From Branchinecta lynchi (Eukaryota > Arthropoda > Branchiopoda > Anostraca > Branchinectidae), in assembly GCA_023053575.1 (NCBI GenBank), contig JAKZAP010000012.1, positions 7,068,230-7,132,229 of the forward strand: 64,000 nucleotides of DNA, in the 5' to 3' direction. This document shows positions 1-13,037 of the stretch, one piece after another. The notes beneath the pieces are model-generated. The model made no database searches, was not told the DNA's origin, and saw only the letters and a list, made by a program, of their open reading frames with translations. How positions within the stretch are numbered: the stretch's first letter is position 1; each line of letters opens with the position of its first letter. A program made the position numbers and the translations under genes.

Positions 1-748
1 ATCACTACATAAACTAAACTGCACTCGCCCGGTCAACTTTTATTTTAACACTTTGCAACACAAATCTACATAACGTACTAATTGCTCCTGGAGATGTGCT
101 CTTCAATATATCAGGAAACAGTATCTCCCTTACCCCCAAGCAAGATTCCCTTAAAAACGAGAGTTCGTGACACAGTGCAACCAAATGGGCCAACATCACA
201 GACTGGCCAGGTTGTTTTTTGCTGCATACGAATGATTGAATGGCGCGAATGTAGGATATTCATTTGTGTTTGATTTCGGCCACAAATAATATGGCATAAG
301 TCTGAGAGATACGCAGTTATGACGATTAGTTATGCGAAGACGGACTTGAACAAAAACGTTTACCGTGACATATAAACCAGAAATCAATTTGCAAGTCAAT
401 GCGTCCAGTACTGGAGACATGTAACTTGATATATTTATTTGTTTGATGTTAGTATGTTACCCATATGTCCACACATCATTCTTATACTTCTCTGACTGTC
501 CCTATCTCTTGAGAAAATGCAACGATGAACACGTGCCTCTTTCATTGAACTTTCTAGTGTTCTACTATGTACTCTTTTTTGTATTTGAGTGATCCGTCTG
601 TTTCAATATGGCTTCTACTGAATTAAATATATAAATAAGTTAGCCAAAAGGCAATACAGCAAAAATAAACAAAGGAAAACGAAACAATCGGAGACATGTT
701 CACCAGCCTAAACCTATTTTATTTGTACGAAATTTGAGTGCTTTCTCT
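1..748. other. no feature recognised
   Basis: AT-rich sequence with only short open frames on both strands. 345-400 weakly resembles 11515-11570 (AAACCAGAAATCAATTTGCA versus AGACCAGAAGTAAATTTGGA), possibly a shared old repeat. Confidence 0.5.
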
Positions 749-908
749 CCAGGGTTGGTCACCAAGAACCAGGGTGTACGAGTTACTTCAGGATACTTTG
801 GGTTACTTTTGGTTACATTGGGTTACATCAGGTTACATTGGGTTACTTTGAGATACTTTTGGGTTACTTTCTAGGGTGTACGAAGTTACTTTTGGTGACC
901 AACCCTGG
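749..908. mobile_element. 160-bp MITE with TTAC-rich core
   Basis: Perfect 17-bp terminal inverted repeats CCAGGGTTGGTCACCAA. Just inside, AGGGTGTACGA is repeated directly at both ends. The core is degenerate tandem units such as GGTTACATTGGGTTACATCA. Flanks CTTTCTCT and ATTTCTGT are compatible with a worn 8-bp duplication. Confidence 0.75.
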
Positions 909-1929
909 ATTTCTGTACATCTTTCGGTACATCAATGATAAAATGTAGAGCTCGTAGATTTCAAAAGGTCGGGAGATAAAACCAAGCCCCCCACCAAATC
1001 TCTCCCTCAAATACGAAATATATGTTAATTCTTAGATGCGCTGCTTCTGACGATAACGAGCGAGCAGCTATCTCCTACTGAATCGCTCGACTACATGAGC
1101 CAAACGAACGTCGAATGTCAATTTCAAAGGAATGTCGGCTCTACCTTAGCTGTCAAAGGACTCACTGTAGTTTTTTTCCTCCACCACTGATCTTTTGAGT
1201 TCCCAAGTGGGACTCCTGACAGTAACAACAGAAGAATCAGTTCACCGCTTATTCCTCAAAGAGCAGTAGATAAGGGGGATCGTAAAATGTTCCCAAATAA
1301 GCACAAGCCTGCCACATAAGGGGATTATCTGTGTCAATGGTTTGGGTATCTCTTCTGCCACCTAGTATAGCACTAAAAAAAAAAAGAAAAAAGACAACCC
1401 TATTCCATTTATTATTTCATGCAGATGGACGATAATTTTACCATGGAATAATTTCAATCTCATTATACTGTTCGAGTCAGTTTGATGATTCACGCTTTCT
1501 ATTCGGTGAAAAAATTAGCTCAAGCACAGTGTCAAAGAAGCTGATAGCCCCTTGTTCATTTCGCCTGAAGACCAACGAAAAAAATAATCACAAAGAAGTG
1601 ACATGGGAAGAAGTAATTTTCGACCCGGTTCAGTCGGCAATTTGTGAAAATTGTTATGTGGTATTCACTTTTAACACCTGTCCTTTCCTCGTCCTTTGAG
1701 ACCAAGCCGACGTCGTCATAAATTTTTAACGATAAATCCCAAATTGTGCCTGAATTAGGCGGAACCGTGCCAAAAGCCAAAGCGCCAAAAACAATCATAC
1801 CCATTGGTAAAGGTAGGGAAGCGTCCTGAAGTGGTTAGAGACAAAGAAATCGTGACATGTACTGAAGAGCGGAGTCTACTAGAGGGTTGAGTGCGGTTTT
1901 TTCGAAGTCGCAACTTCGGTCTAAATCCG
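909..1929. other. no gene supported
   Basis: A short minus-strand peptide near 1680-1770 (LSLKIYDDVGLVSKDEE) is bounded by weak splice-like sites; not accepted as an exon. Otherwise featureless. Confidence 0.4.
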
Positions 1930-2265
1930 CCGTTTTCCAGTTTAGCCCTCCAAGTGGACTAGTTCGTACTAATCCCGCACTGCCTCATAATCAACACTCG
2001 TGTAGACATAGTAAAAAATCGGATCCATAAGGTAGAGGGTAACTTTCACTTTCTACTGCTGAGACATGCAAAACCTCCCTTACCCTGGGACGCACACAGC
2101 AGATTTTCAACTGATCAACTTGTGGATCTTTGTTACTATGTCTGACACAAGCGTTGATGGTAAGGTACAGGGGGATTTACAGAAACTAGTCCGCTTGGGA
2201 GCGCTGAGCTGGCATACGACGAATTGCAAAACCGCGGGGTACCGTAACAAATTCTCCACATTCCT
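1930..2265. repeat. decayed copy of the 53363-53820 palindromic family
   Basis: Contains GACTAGTTC...AATCCC, GTGTAGACATAGTAAAAA, then ACTTTC...CTGCTGAGACAT, CAAAACCTCC, CTTGTGGATC and ACTAGTCCGCTTGG in the order found in the palindrome's right arm. The left arm is mostly lost. Confidence 0.65.
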
Positions 2266-2986
2266 GTTCAGAAACACCGTGCGGCTCACTTATTTTTAGT
2301 CCCCAACAATCATCACCATCATCGAAGCTTAATCAAACTCTGCTATGATCTGTGTGTTTATTATATTCCTTCAACAGAAAAAAAGATGCAGTCCTTGCGA
2401 GGTTAGAGGTACGTTTCAATTTAAAAAGTGGAAGCTCCTCCTTTCAGTTCATTATCTAATGAATCTACTATGCTATCTCTATGTGACGGATGATGATAAT
2501 CAGGGGAGGAAGGACAAAAAAATGACTAATCCGCTTGAACCGCTGAATATAAGGCGAATTGACTCGTAGCCAGTACTAACTCCCTACTATACAACTTAGG
2601 CAGCACCGCAGCAAACACTTTCTTCCAATCGTCAGTCTGCCGAATCAGGAATGGCCGAAGGGTTAATTTGCATCCCTTGAAGAGGCATTGTAATGAAATA
2701 ACTTTACATGGTCGAGCAACACACATACGCTACGATCAATCTGATATACGATCGCAATCGCAAGTCACAAAGTAGTGACTTTGTCTACACTGTTAAACTT
2801 GGTGTTACAAATTGCCGGCACCGATTCCCACCGTCCTTTTCCAGACGTCAAATTGGCGAATCGGTAGTGGTTGAAGGGTCAATCTGCAAGGCATGCAGAG
2901 CAGACTGGTTGCTCATTTTATAAGTGGTATAGACAAGGATTCAAGTAAAAAATTTCAACTGTGCTAAAAGTAAATCTATATCCCGT
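2266..2986. other. no feature recognised
   Basis: Short open frames only, no motif or repeat structure identified. Confidence 0.5.
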
Positions 2987-3290
2987 AGACCCCCCCCCCC
3001 CCCCCGCCCAAAATAAGGCCGTACTCATAAAATAATCGTTTTTATAGGCTTGAACGTCTGATCTATGTTTTTGTTATACGTCTGAACCTTTTTATTAGAG
3101 TAATATATCGGCCTTTCTTGGCAAGGGTCCTCTTCAGGCCGCGGAAGCTGGAAAATGAGCTTCTTGACAGCTTGAGGGGTTTGAGCCTGAAGTGGGCCCT
3201 CGCCACGGAGGACTAAAATATAGCTCTTGTAAAATGCAGCTCACGTATCCGTTTTGCAGTGTCAAAGATGATTCGCAGTCAGCTTGTCAA
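2987..3290. repeat. decayed repeats: C-run MITE remnant and hairpin-repeat fragment
   Basis: 2987-3075 has a long C-run followed by a TAATCGTTTTTATAGGCTT segment like the hAT MITE interior. 3110-3290 matches the 32138-32325 family (CTTGGCAAGGGTCCTC; AAATATAGCTC; GTATCCGTTTTGCA; GATTCGCAGTCAGCTTG). Confidence 0.55.
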
Positions 3291-6200
3291 TATTTACTAG
3301 TCTGATCCGTGGGGAGACGCCACTCACTCGTTGCCGGCAAAGATGTCCCGAAATAAAATTCCCAGATACGGCCAGGTAGCCTACATGACTACCATTTTTT
3401 ACATTATATCACTTTTCCCTAAAACAAAACATACAAAACTTTCCTCGGATCCATTTCTTCCAACCCCCCCCCCCCCCACCTGGAGCCATCTGGTAACGGG
3501 TACAAAGAGACTTCCGCCTGGCACCGTTGCAGATGTACCTGACACCACGAACCGTCTTTGTACTTGATACACTTTACCAAACACATCAAAGAAACCGCCT
3601 TTCTCTTCAGTTCGCATCTAGGTTTACGAAAGCTTTCAAGTTCCTCTCCAAAAGGGGAGATGAGAAATTAAGCTGAAACTCCCAGATCAAAGTCGAAACC
3701 TTACAAAAAAAAGTCGGCAAATCACAAAGACACCACGGACTTTGGAAGTGTGACAGAAGTGCTTTTTATTTCTATCTCTCGAAAATGGGAAAAACGTTAT
3801 CAATGTGGCTTCCTTTAGTGTTCGGCGAATCACAAAAAAAAACAAGGAAATTTGATACGTGTCAAAAGGAAGAAATCCGCCTTCAAAAGTGGATGAAACG
3901 GCGACACGGATCAGATCTAGTGAGATTCTTCAGTATTAAATACCCCCTGGCATTAACCACTGATAACAAAAAATGTGAGGTTTGAAGCCAAGCTGACCAT
4001 TCATTTCAGATAAAATAGAAAACCGCGATTTTCGGTTTTTTTTCCTTGGTCAGCTAGTTACCCCTCCAAGATGATGTGTGAGGGATAAATACAATTTCGG
4101 ATAGTTGAGGAGGGTTTGCCGGAAGTGCAACCGAAATATGATCAAGAAAAAAACCCGAAAATCTCGTTTTTTGTATTTTATTTTAAAAAATGTGAGCTTC
4201 TACGAACGATTTGTCGTGGGAAATTTCTTTCTCCGGGACCGTTTAACGAATAGAATCCGAATTTCCTGCTTTTCTGACAAACACAATCTTAGCCAGTGTC
4301 AGGCCAGTGTCTCACATGTAACAAGTGAAACAGATTTCGATGTATTTTGTTTTTTTAATCTTTTTTTTTCTTATACTCACTCCTTTGCTGCAGAGAAAAA
4401 AAACAAAAATAATAGAATAAAAAGCAATAATAATGATAAAATCTCAAATTTCAGTTACAAACGTGAACTCTCCGCCAAAAAGCCCTTCCCACAACCCACT
4501 GTGTTACTTTTTTTTCTTCTGCAGTCTTATTTTCTTTTCCTTTTATTGTACTACAATTATTACTATTATTATTATCTGTGATAAGATAACTGTGTCTAAT
4601 AAAAATAAAACTGAACCATAAACAACAAAAACGTAGATGGGATCCCACAACACCAACATTTCTTTACCGGATCCGCAACATTTTTAGGCTATAGGTACGT
4701 CTGTAAAAAAAATGTCCGGTCTATTTATGTATTAATCTTTTTTTGTATTCATGACCATTAGAAGTCGAAGCCAGAACTACCGAGTACATAATAAGAAAAA
4801 CATAATAAAACAATAGGCTCCATTTCACATCACACACATTCCATACTAAAAAAAAATTGATAACCCGAGTTTTCAGATTCGAGCTCCCCATCGGACTTGG
4901 CGGGCGCCCTGATAAATTTCTGGTGTCTACAACACATGACCAGTCAGTAATTACGTTGTAAGTAGCAGCTAATTACGCTGACGCATGGACATGTAATTAC
5001 GGGCTTGTATGTCGGTCTAGTTGCCAGACTGTTTTTATTTTATTTTTGTCTCTATATACTACTATTGTAGTCAAACGATTTAACGGATATGAAAGAGCAA
5101 GGATAGTGGCCCCAACAGTTTTACTATGGTAAGTAGGAACGCGACGGTAACTTGGGCGAGGTTAAGAACTTATAATACGTGAAACCGCACATACGTACAT
5201 ACCACATATAATACATACGACACAAAAGTGGTGGGCGATTTGCAGGATCCATAAATCGAAAATGCGTATACATATGCCATTAATTTAGTCATGATAAATG
5301 TAAACACGTAGCATAACGGTCCGTTTTAAATAAGCGTCACGAACCGTTCGAGGGGCTCGCTCCCCTCGGATTCTTTTTTTTTTAAATACTTCACGTATAA
5401 ATAGGCTATCTATAAAAACTTATTTACACAAGAAAACTCAGCGCTGAATTAAGTATCGACTCATGGCCCCAAAAGTCACCATACAACTTATTTGCATCAG
5501 ATTCAATTTACCGGCGCGGTAAGTTTAAAGGAGCAGTTTTTCAAAGAGTACTTTTTGTGGCGAAACCGCACATACTGCGAAATTACTGTCGGCACAACAA
5601 AGGGAGCACCGGGCATCGCAATTAAATTCGCGAATGCAAGAACGGAGGAGTCGTCACATCCTTTTTACCCCAGTACACCTTCGCCTAAAAGTATAAAAAA
5701 CACATCAAAAATGCTCGAATAAAGAAGAGATAATGATGAAAAAGTGGAAGGGCCATCAAACATTTATTACTATTGGCCTATCACTTCTACATTATTTTTG
5801 TTGCAGCCTAATTACTTTTGCTCGCACATCACAAAAGGAAAAGTGTCCGAGTACACAAAAGAAAAACAACAGATAAATTACAGCAACAACAAATAACCAA
5901 GATGTATCATAAAGAAGGCTCAACAGAGGGTGTTCAAAAACAACTTTTTAATTAGCTTTATATTATTTAAATTAAGCTTTTGAAACTAACGTTTGTGATT
6001 CATTACGGAGGTGTTTTAAGTGCCCAGCGGAAAGCCATATAGAAATTTCGCAAATTCGAACGGACCAGCCCGAGCTTTCTTTCCTCTTATGACGTTAAGC
6101 GCGACACGGAAATACGATCAAATATACTAAATAATAATAACGTTTGTGTGGTACCTTTCTGTTCTAAGTTTTGACGCTTTAATTACATATTTACAAACTT

Positions 6201-7765
6201 CCTCGACGAAGTTGGGTTCGTATATTTCAGGATACCGGGATTATAGTGAGGGACGTACGCCCACATGTATATAAACGGTCCAGAATTAAAAGACGGCTGA
6301 GCCAGCCTCGAGGGTACGTCAAAAGAAGATGTGCACCCTTTACCAGAAGCTTAAGATCCCTTACCGTGGACATGGCAAGCGACTCTTTTTGTATCCCCTG
6401 AAAGGGTGTAGATGAATTCGAATTTACTTGTACTGAAGAGGGAGCAAAAAGCCAGCCGACAAGAACTGAAACAGTGCAAGACGCAGGACGGTGAACATAT
6501 CCAGCCTTTCGACGGAAGGACCGGTTTGCCTGTTTGTATTTCTGTACTAACAGTTGCCTTTTCTTGCTCCCCACAAGGGTTAAGATACGCGCCATTTTCG
6601 AGTGAACAGTGCATTCGGCAACGAAAAACGGAGCAATAGAACATCGGTAGTTGGAATAGTATATTTTCAGAAGTCGGATAGCACGCTAAGGCAGGCATGC
6701 GTACCCTTGAATTCTGTCATCTGTTATTAACAGTGTTAAGCAAAAAAAGATATGGTTATAACTTAAATACTCTGATCATCATGTACATTTTTAAATTTTA
6801 TTTAGCAAAAATCTCTAAAATGTCATCAAGTTTTGTACAGTGCACTGAGTACAAAGCCTTTCAACCTTAAAGATTCAACCCTTAAAACATGCTTGACTAG
6901 CCTAACAACCAATCCTGGTCAAGAACCGATACAGAACTGAGAGGGGATTTCCAAGGCTTATTTAGTGCTGATATTCAAAGACTTTAGAGATCAAATTGCT
7001 ATCGTGTAGTGATACATGTGCTCATGCAAGGAAATTAAGAATCCCGGCGTAGCCAAACCGAATTCAGGTGGTGAGCGACGGGGATAGCCACTTGCGAGCA
7101 GCAACCTGAAGGAAATGAATTTTATGTGTAGTTTTTTCAGTGTCTATGGCACCATCATGGAAAGAAAATTCCAGATATCATGACCGAATCTGGCTTTGGG
7201 AGGAGGATCAGGTCCTTATTTCTGTTCTGTGTATGTCGATGCGAATAATTCTGATGTATGAAGAAATCCGAGTCCAAACTAAAAGTAGAATTTTTGTTTG
7301 TGTGTTTTTACCTAAGCAGCACTTTTTAACATTTTGAAATCCAAATTGAACACAAGCTTGATGATACCTCTCCTCCTCCCTCGTTTAGATCGAATCTTAA
7401 CTTACCCTAATCTTTCCCTAGTAATGTCATCTAAACTAATAATAACTTTAAATATATTTATATACTAAATTTCATTAAATTATTATTTTAATATTTGGCC
7501 TACTCTTCTAAAAAATCTTCTAAATATTAATAAATTTTAGTCATTGCCATTCATCTATTCATTTATTTTTCCAACTGAAAAATAACTGCTCAAGCCATAA
7601 AGGACCTATCTTAGCTAAAATACTAATGCAAACCCGGAGACCCCAATTTCGTACGGTAAATTCGAACCCCTCTAACAAAACCACGCTGATTTTCTCACTT
7701 GCCGTGTTTTGCTTCGATGTGTATCACGCTGCCGACGGTTGTCTGCGAAAGTTTGTCCATCAGAG
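3291..7765. other. no gene supported
   Basis: AT-rich, with homopolymers (C-run near 3466, T- and A-runs at 4370-4620 and 5370). Several short frames on both strands lack recognisable motifs or good splice sites. Would lie downstream of the visible nkd exons, so a later nkd exon could be hidden here. Confidence 0.4.
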
Positions 7766-8673
7766 CAAGACCAAAGGTTTCGATGGGATCCCAAAAATTC
7801 AAATATCTGATCCAGACAATTGGGTCTTGTCTTCGCCAGATCCAGTCTTTCAAACAGTCTTTTGCTTAAACATTTTTACTATTGGAATTCAGAGACAGAT
7901 TGAGGCCAATTTCGCAGATCTGCCAATTTCCCGGTTTCGGCCGAATTCTGGAAACACTTGTCCGGCGAAGAAAGAAAGCTTAAAAACGAACTCGTGTATA
8001 AGCTTATCTCCTTTCTCCAATACTGAACATCTAATCAACTTCAAATAAAAATTTAACTTCTAACAAATTTTCCGGCTCCAGTCGGATTCCGGTCGAACTA
8101 TGTGTCCGGGATAAAATGATTGTCACACATGGATTCAGCATCTCTTCTTGCCCTTGAACCGAATATCTAATCAACAACAAGCAAAACTCTAACTTTTAAT
8201 AATTTTCCGGGTTTGGCCGGATTCCAGGCGAACTACTTGTCCGAGTACAAAATTGTTTTCATATAAGTATTCAGCATGTCTTCTTACCCCTAAGTCGAGC
8301 ATCCAATCAACTCCAAATAAAACTTTTACTTTTAACAAACTTTCCGGTTTTGGCCGAATCCCGGACGAACTAATTGTCCAATAACAAAATGGATTTCACC
8401 ATCGTATTCAGCATGTCCACCCCATAATCAACTATCACATCATCTGTTTAAAAATATTTGATTTGCCCCTCAATTTAAACCCCCTCCTCCACCCCTAAAC
8501 GTAGGGCTACATAGCCCATCTACGAACTTGACCTCACCCTTGACCCAATGAATCCTCACACCAAGTTTCGTCAAAATATCTCATTCCCTTCGAGAGTTAT
8601 CGTGCTCACATATAGACGGACATTTTCGTGATGTCATAGGTATCCCGCCACTTACGTTTTGGGATCCCAAAAA
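7766..8673 (+). mobile_element. 0.9-kb repeat family, TGGGATCCCA ends, copy 1
   Basis: Begins AAGACCAAAGGTTTCGATGG then GATCCCAAAA and ends ACGTTTTGGGATCCCAAAA. The core is a roughly 130-bp minisatellite with the monomer landmarks TTTCCGGTTT, CGAACTA, TTCAGCATGTC and CTTCAAATAAAAC. The 3' segment contains CCAAGTTT, ATCTCATTCCCTTCGAGAG, TTATCGTGCTCA and a GACGGAC tract. Conserved flanks with a tandem core resemble the Helentron-related pearl-type elements of molluscs, by structure only. Confidence 0.7.
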
Positions 8674-9899
8674 CCGGTTATGCATATTTCGTTGTTTCCG
8701 CTACAAGTCATCGGGTCTCGGAAAAGGCTTAAAACAGCCAAAACCGTGGTTTATTTGTTGAAAGCACAGCCTAGTTGTAAAGCATTCAAATAATTTTATA
8801 ATAATGTAAGCTGAAGAGTAAATAGTGCGAGGGGTCCTTAAAGCAGTCAAAATAGAAGCGTTTGGTGAAAGATAAGTTTTTTAAGAACAAAGCTTTTTGT
8901 GAAGTGATAAATATGTAAGGTATCGTTCTCCTTTTGGTATTTTTGACACTACGTTTACTACACGTCCATTTCGGCTGTAATACAACATCCATCCATCTAC
9001 ATACAGAGAAGTTGGCTTAAAACAGAAACAGCGTATTTTGAGCCCGTCTTTAACCAACTAAACTAGTGAATACGGAAGGGTACTGAGAGAGTCCTAGACA
9101 GGCGGACAGGTAAAGGCGTTCCGGGCCGATGAGCCTTTGATTGACGTCGGCAAACCAAGTCGACATACGAATCGGTTTCGGGAGAAACAGCCGCACAAAT
9201 CCGCATCATCACTCGCCTCCAGTCACAAACCTTTTTGTCCCGCCGATTCGAAATGCCCTTCGACGCAATATGCCCCAAAGCGCCTGGTTCGCTTCAAGTT
9301 GCTTCAACAACCAAAAGCAGACTAACAAATACCAGTGTCAGACAGAGCTTGCCAGTAGAGAGTAAAGCAATCAGCCACACTTACTGGCAATGGGCCTATC
9401 TTCGAGACTGTTGGCACCGTTCTAAACGGGACCTTCCTCACATTATCAGGGTTGTAAATTTGGTCTCCCTGTTTTGCGCTCTTACCAATGGCAGTGGGGA
9501 CCGTTTGGTCAAAGGGGTTAGGACGTCGTTTGCTAGGTAGTTTGCTCTGATTAAAGAATAGCAGAGAAACTGTGCTCGACCACTGAACACTGTCAAGTAA
9601 CGTTCTCCACAACAGTAAACGGCAATACTTGCTAGATGAATGAGTAATGGCCACTGCAAAATTAGGCTACAATATTGATTTTTGTTTTTATTTATTTGTG
9701 AATATTAGCAAGTTATAATTTCATCATTGCTAGATGAAATAATCTTTTTTCTCTTCTTGTTTGAAACTGGTTAGGCATTCGCTGAAATCGGTTAGGCATC
9801 TTGTCTTGGTTTACTTTCATTAGTTTTATTGCATGCCTAACAGATGTTTCATGCCTAATATCTTGGCTGTTATTGACGGTGGCCAATATAAAAGGGTAC
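8674..9899. other. no feature recognised
   Basis: 9060-9650 is somewhat richer in GC and open in several frames on both strands, but no protein family is evident. Confidence 0.4.
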
Positions 9900-9997
9900 G
9901 TGTGTAAATCTCACTCTTTTCCCTCCAATCTGTGTTTTTGTTTGTCCAACCAGCAGGCAACCCCCAACCCCGAAATAAATTCCTTGATACGGGCCTG
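9900..9997 (+). mobile_element. homopolymer hAT MITE, 3' fragment
   Basis: Ends CGAAATAAATTCC then TTGATACGGGCCTG. The left half is missing, and the C-run is short and interrupted, so this is an old copy. Confidence 0.6.
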
Positions 9998-10047
9998 GGT
10001 TCCAGCCATACTTTAGGCGATTCATTTTTTCAACGCTTATAAAGCTA

Positions 10048-10392
10048 CGTTTACACGGAGGGTATTTACCCGTACTCCGCGGGTATTTTTCCCCGCAACA
10101 GCAACAAATACCCGGGTATTTTGGACTTTTCGCGAACTCTTTTTACCAGGGGGTTCGTTTTCCGAAGGGTGTTCTTCGACGTCAAGATCGGATTTTTGAG
10201 CAGTAATTTTGATTATGTCCATATAAGAAGTGATCCAAATTGACATGTGTTGGTGTCCATTGTCGAGAGATTTCCTGAGCTTTACAACCTTGGAATCTAT
10301 CGCCACTGACATTACTCTCCCTTGAAAAATACCCGGGTACCATGTGAACACTTTCCCATCGGTCTTCGGGGAAAAATACCCACCGTGTAAAT
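10048..10392. mobile_element. 345-bp MITE with GTTTACACGG ends
   Basis: The left end GTTTACACGGAGGGTATTT pairs with AAATACCCACCGTGTAAAT at the right. Internal GGGTATTTTTCC and GGAAAAATACCC repeats strengthen the fold. No coding content. Confidence 0.6.
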
Positions 10393-11167
10393 GATCCTTA
10401 AGTGTTATAACACTTGGCAACCGGGCCCGCCACAGGGCACTTCGTGTAAATCAAAATGATCGAAATGTCTAGGTTTTGATCCGGGCTTTAAAGGCCTTTT
10501 CTTGTTTCTTTGGGACCATGCAAATTTCCAAAGCACGGATAGTAGAACACCTGGATCTAAACAGTGGCATTTCGGACCAGATCACTACTGTCCCCGAACA
10601 GGGTTGTTGTGGCCTCACAGGAACAGGGCGGCGGATTATTTCGGAGCGGCAGGGTTCTGGCTTTCTTCTGCCTTTATGGTACCGGCTCTTCACAAAGGGC
10701 TTGCTACGTCATCTGGAGACCCGTAATTAGAGGAGCGGCGAACGAAAAATGCCCAGTCTTATCAGCGATGAGGCGAGCGTACATCGATCGCTTCGCCGGA
10801 AACGTGAAGGGAACGCCTCATTGTCTGGCTTTCATAGTAGTTCCATTGTTCTCAGATACTACTCGCTTCCAACGTGCATCCACGGCAGAGAAATAGCCTG
10901 GCCATTTGTTATTGTTGACACTCGGAAATGTCACAGATTTGTGTTTCTACGAACTATGTGAAATCTGCGTAACCGAAGTTAAAAGTATAGACGGAACGAT
11001 TCTGCGAGTGCAGTCGATCTTATATGCGAAGCACCGCATACTAATTCTTTTCCTTCGATGTGCAGGTCGGTGCAGGTAGCCCCAAATACGATTGCTCGCT
11101 TCATAGTGTTTCTTACACGAATCCGGTGCCCACTTCTCGTTGAATTTCCTGTGGACCTCCGGGCCAA
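10393..11167. other. GC-richer stretch without recognised gene
   Basis: Overlapping short frames on both strands between 10470 and 11250. None shows a motif. Could be a decayed repeat. Confidence 0.35.
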
Positions 11168-11412
11168 GTGTACATCCACCGAGGGGTCGCCCACTCTCGA
11201 TTTCAGTGTACATCAAATGCCTGGTGATGTGGTGCCCAGTCGGTGTCGGCACCGGCTGACACCAGCCGACACCGGTTTTTGTATTAAAACAACACTTTTA
11301 GAAGCGTTTGAAAGATGAAACTCCTAACTTATGGGCGGCACCGCTGATTTCGGTCGGTGCCGGCCGTTGCCGGAAAAGGGTGTACAGCAGGTGCCGGTAG
11401 TGGGCAATCCCT
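11168..11412. mobile_element. GC-rich MITE, copy 1
   Basis: Ends ACCGAGGGGTCGCCCACT and AGTGGGCAATCCCTCG are inverted. The core has repeated GCCGGCACCGG-type motifs. The same termini occur at 40180-40405. Confidence 0.6.
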
Positions 11413-12331
11413 CGTCATACAGTAGAGAAAGATAAAGACAAACAAAAATCAATACCAAGCTGTCTGATGACAATGACCGGTTAGATAAAATTACGTGAAG
11501 ATCGAATGTTATAAAAGTGACTTTTACTGTTACAAATAGACCAGAAGTAAATTTGGAATTCCAGGACTCGACCGTCGAAGCCTCAAAGACATTACAGAGA
11601 CCACATGGCGGGGCCTCAAAAGAAAAGAAAATATCAAATTTTATGGAGAACACACCCTTTAGGTGGGAAATTATAAGTAGTGAACCCACAGACAAAAGTG
11701 CTCCTCAGCCGGGATTAGAACCGAGGACACTTGTATCACAAGGCCACTGCTTTATGACACTGTGTTCTCATCCTGCATTCTTATGACACCCAAAGTTCTC
11801 GTGACATCGTTTAAGAAGCACCCTCAACAAAAAGAGCTTCTTTCTTAACGAGATTTTCTGCGCCGACTATTTGGAATCTACTTCCGTCAGATATCTAGAT
11901 TTGGAATACAGAAAAAATACAACTACAGAAAATACACTACAGAAAAATTGCTTAGTGTTGTCGTCGTCGTCCTCCAGCCCCCTCCCTTTTTGTTTTCCTT
12001 CTTTCTCGTTCCTTGTTTCCCTTGGCTTTCTCAATGTTTTCATTTAAAGTTGAAACCATCGGTAATTTTATTTTCTCTCCCCCTTTTCTTTATATAGGCT
12101 ATTCAGTTAGTTAATTGTTTTTAATTAATATCGGTTGTTGCCCTCCCCTACTCAGGCACTAACTCTGTTGATTCCTCGAAGAAATATTATGTTAGTTGTG
12201 TATTTTTGTCTTTAAATATAGTACCATGAAACCGAAACTGAAAACAGTTAGCAAACCACTACACTAGTCAGACAGAAGCGGGCTACAGAAATAGTAATCC
12301 CGCCGAAGGTAAAATAAAAAAATAATACGCC
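11413..12331. other. no gene supported
   Basis: A minus-strand tRNA-like arm (GGTTCTAATCCCGGCT near 11720) is the only structure noted; box spacing is wrong for a tRNA gene. Confidence 0.4.
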
Positions 12332-12421
12332 CAAAGCCGTATCCAGGGGGGGGGGGGTAGGGGGTTGACCCCCCCCCCCCCCCCCCCGAAACATACAAAA
12401 ATAATCATTTTTATAGAAGTT
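12332..12421 (+). mobile_element. homopolymer hAT MITE, 5' half
   Basis: CAAAGCCGTATCCAGG, a G-run, GTAGGGGGTTGACC, a long C-run, then CGAAACATACAAAAATAATC. It is truncated after the TTTTTATAG segment. Confidence 0.7.
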
Positions 12422-12519
12422 CATAGCACTCCTATAGCCCGTTTCTCCCTCACTATTGTAGTGGTTGTCAGATTTTGTTTATCATCAACAAATAGTTAGT
12501 GAGTCACTGTGTACAAATT

Positions 12520-12690
12520 TTAAGTCTATTTAGTGTGTTTTTTATTTATATGAAAAGAATGTTGTCGTGTTTATTTACATTGTTTTGTTTAAGGGTTTTA
12601 ATATGTATATTTTACTTTGGTATTTTATTCATACTCCGCTGTTGCGCAAAAAGCGGGTCATAAATAAATAAATAACTAAAAAATAAATAC
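12520..12690 (+). repeat. LINE 3' end with hairpin tail
   Basis: TACTCCGCTGTTGCGC...AGCGGGTCATAAATAAATAA: stem CCGCT/AGCGG, then an AAATA-type tail. Same layout as the end of the LINE at 57007-60953. Confidence 0.6.
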
Positions 12691-12744
12691 AGTTAGCAAT
12701 GTGAATCCTCCTTGAGCCCAAGCTCACTCGGAAATATATATCCA

Positions 12745-12875
12745 AATAATGCATAAAACGGATACGTCAGCTACGATGCTTTGCACAGCCTGACGAGGAC
12801 CCTTGCCCGGAAGGGTCGAAACATCGCTGCAAAATTATTTTGTAATAAGGTTTCTCGACCAGGTACGTAATGCAT
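12745..12875 (-). repeat. hairpin-repeat fragment (family of 32138-32325 and 33050-33300)
   Basis: Contains AATGCATAAAACGGATACG, CAGCTACGATGC and CCTGACGAGGACCCTTGCC, then GTCGAAACATCGCTGC. Flanked upstream by CTCCTTGAGCCCAAGCTCAC, also found inverted near 28480. Confidence 0.55.
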
Positions 12876-13037
12876 ATCATCCGATGACCCACGGTCAATT
12901 ATAAAAAAGATGAGATCATGTTATTTTAAATATGCAAAGCACCTGCTCCACTTGTCGAAATTATGCCATAACCATACTTTGACGGAGAAGTTCAAAATTC
13001 AAGACCCTTTTGCCCTTTTGTTACCCTTTTGGATGTT

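Noticed and set aside
1677..1775. Minus-strand peptide LSLKIYDDVGLVSKDEE with EF-hand flavour, considered as another nkd exon
   Set aside because: Nkd has a single EF-hand already placed at 24143-24247; flanking splice signals here are weak.
4105..4620. 158-codon plus-strand frame
   Set aside because: Built of poly-T and poly-A stretches giving F/K/N-rich low-complexity peptide.
6227..6698. Overlapping minus and plus frames of 75-122 codons
   Set aside because: Composition and lack of motifs suggest chance frames.
9060..9660. GC-richer block open in several frames on both strands
   Set aside because: No motif, no consistent splice sites, no family recognised.
11690..11800. tRNA-like arm GGTTCTAATCCCGGCT on the minus strand
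   Set aside because: No matching A box at proper distance and no cloverleaf.
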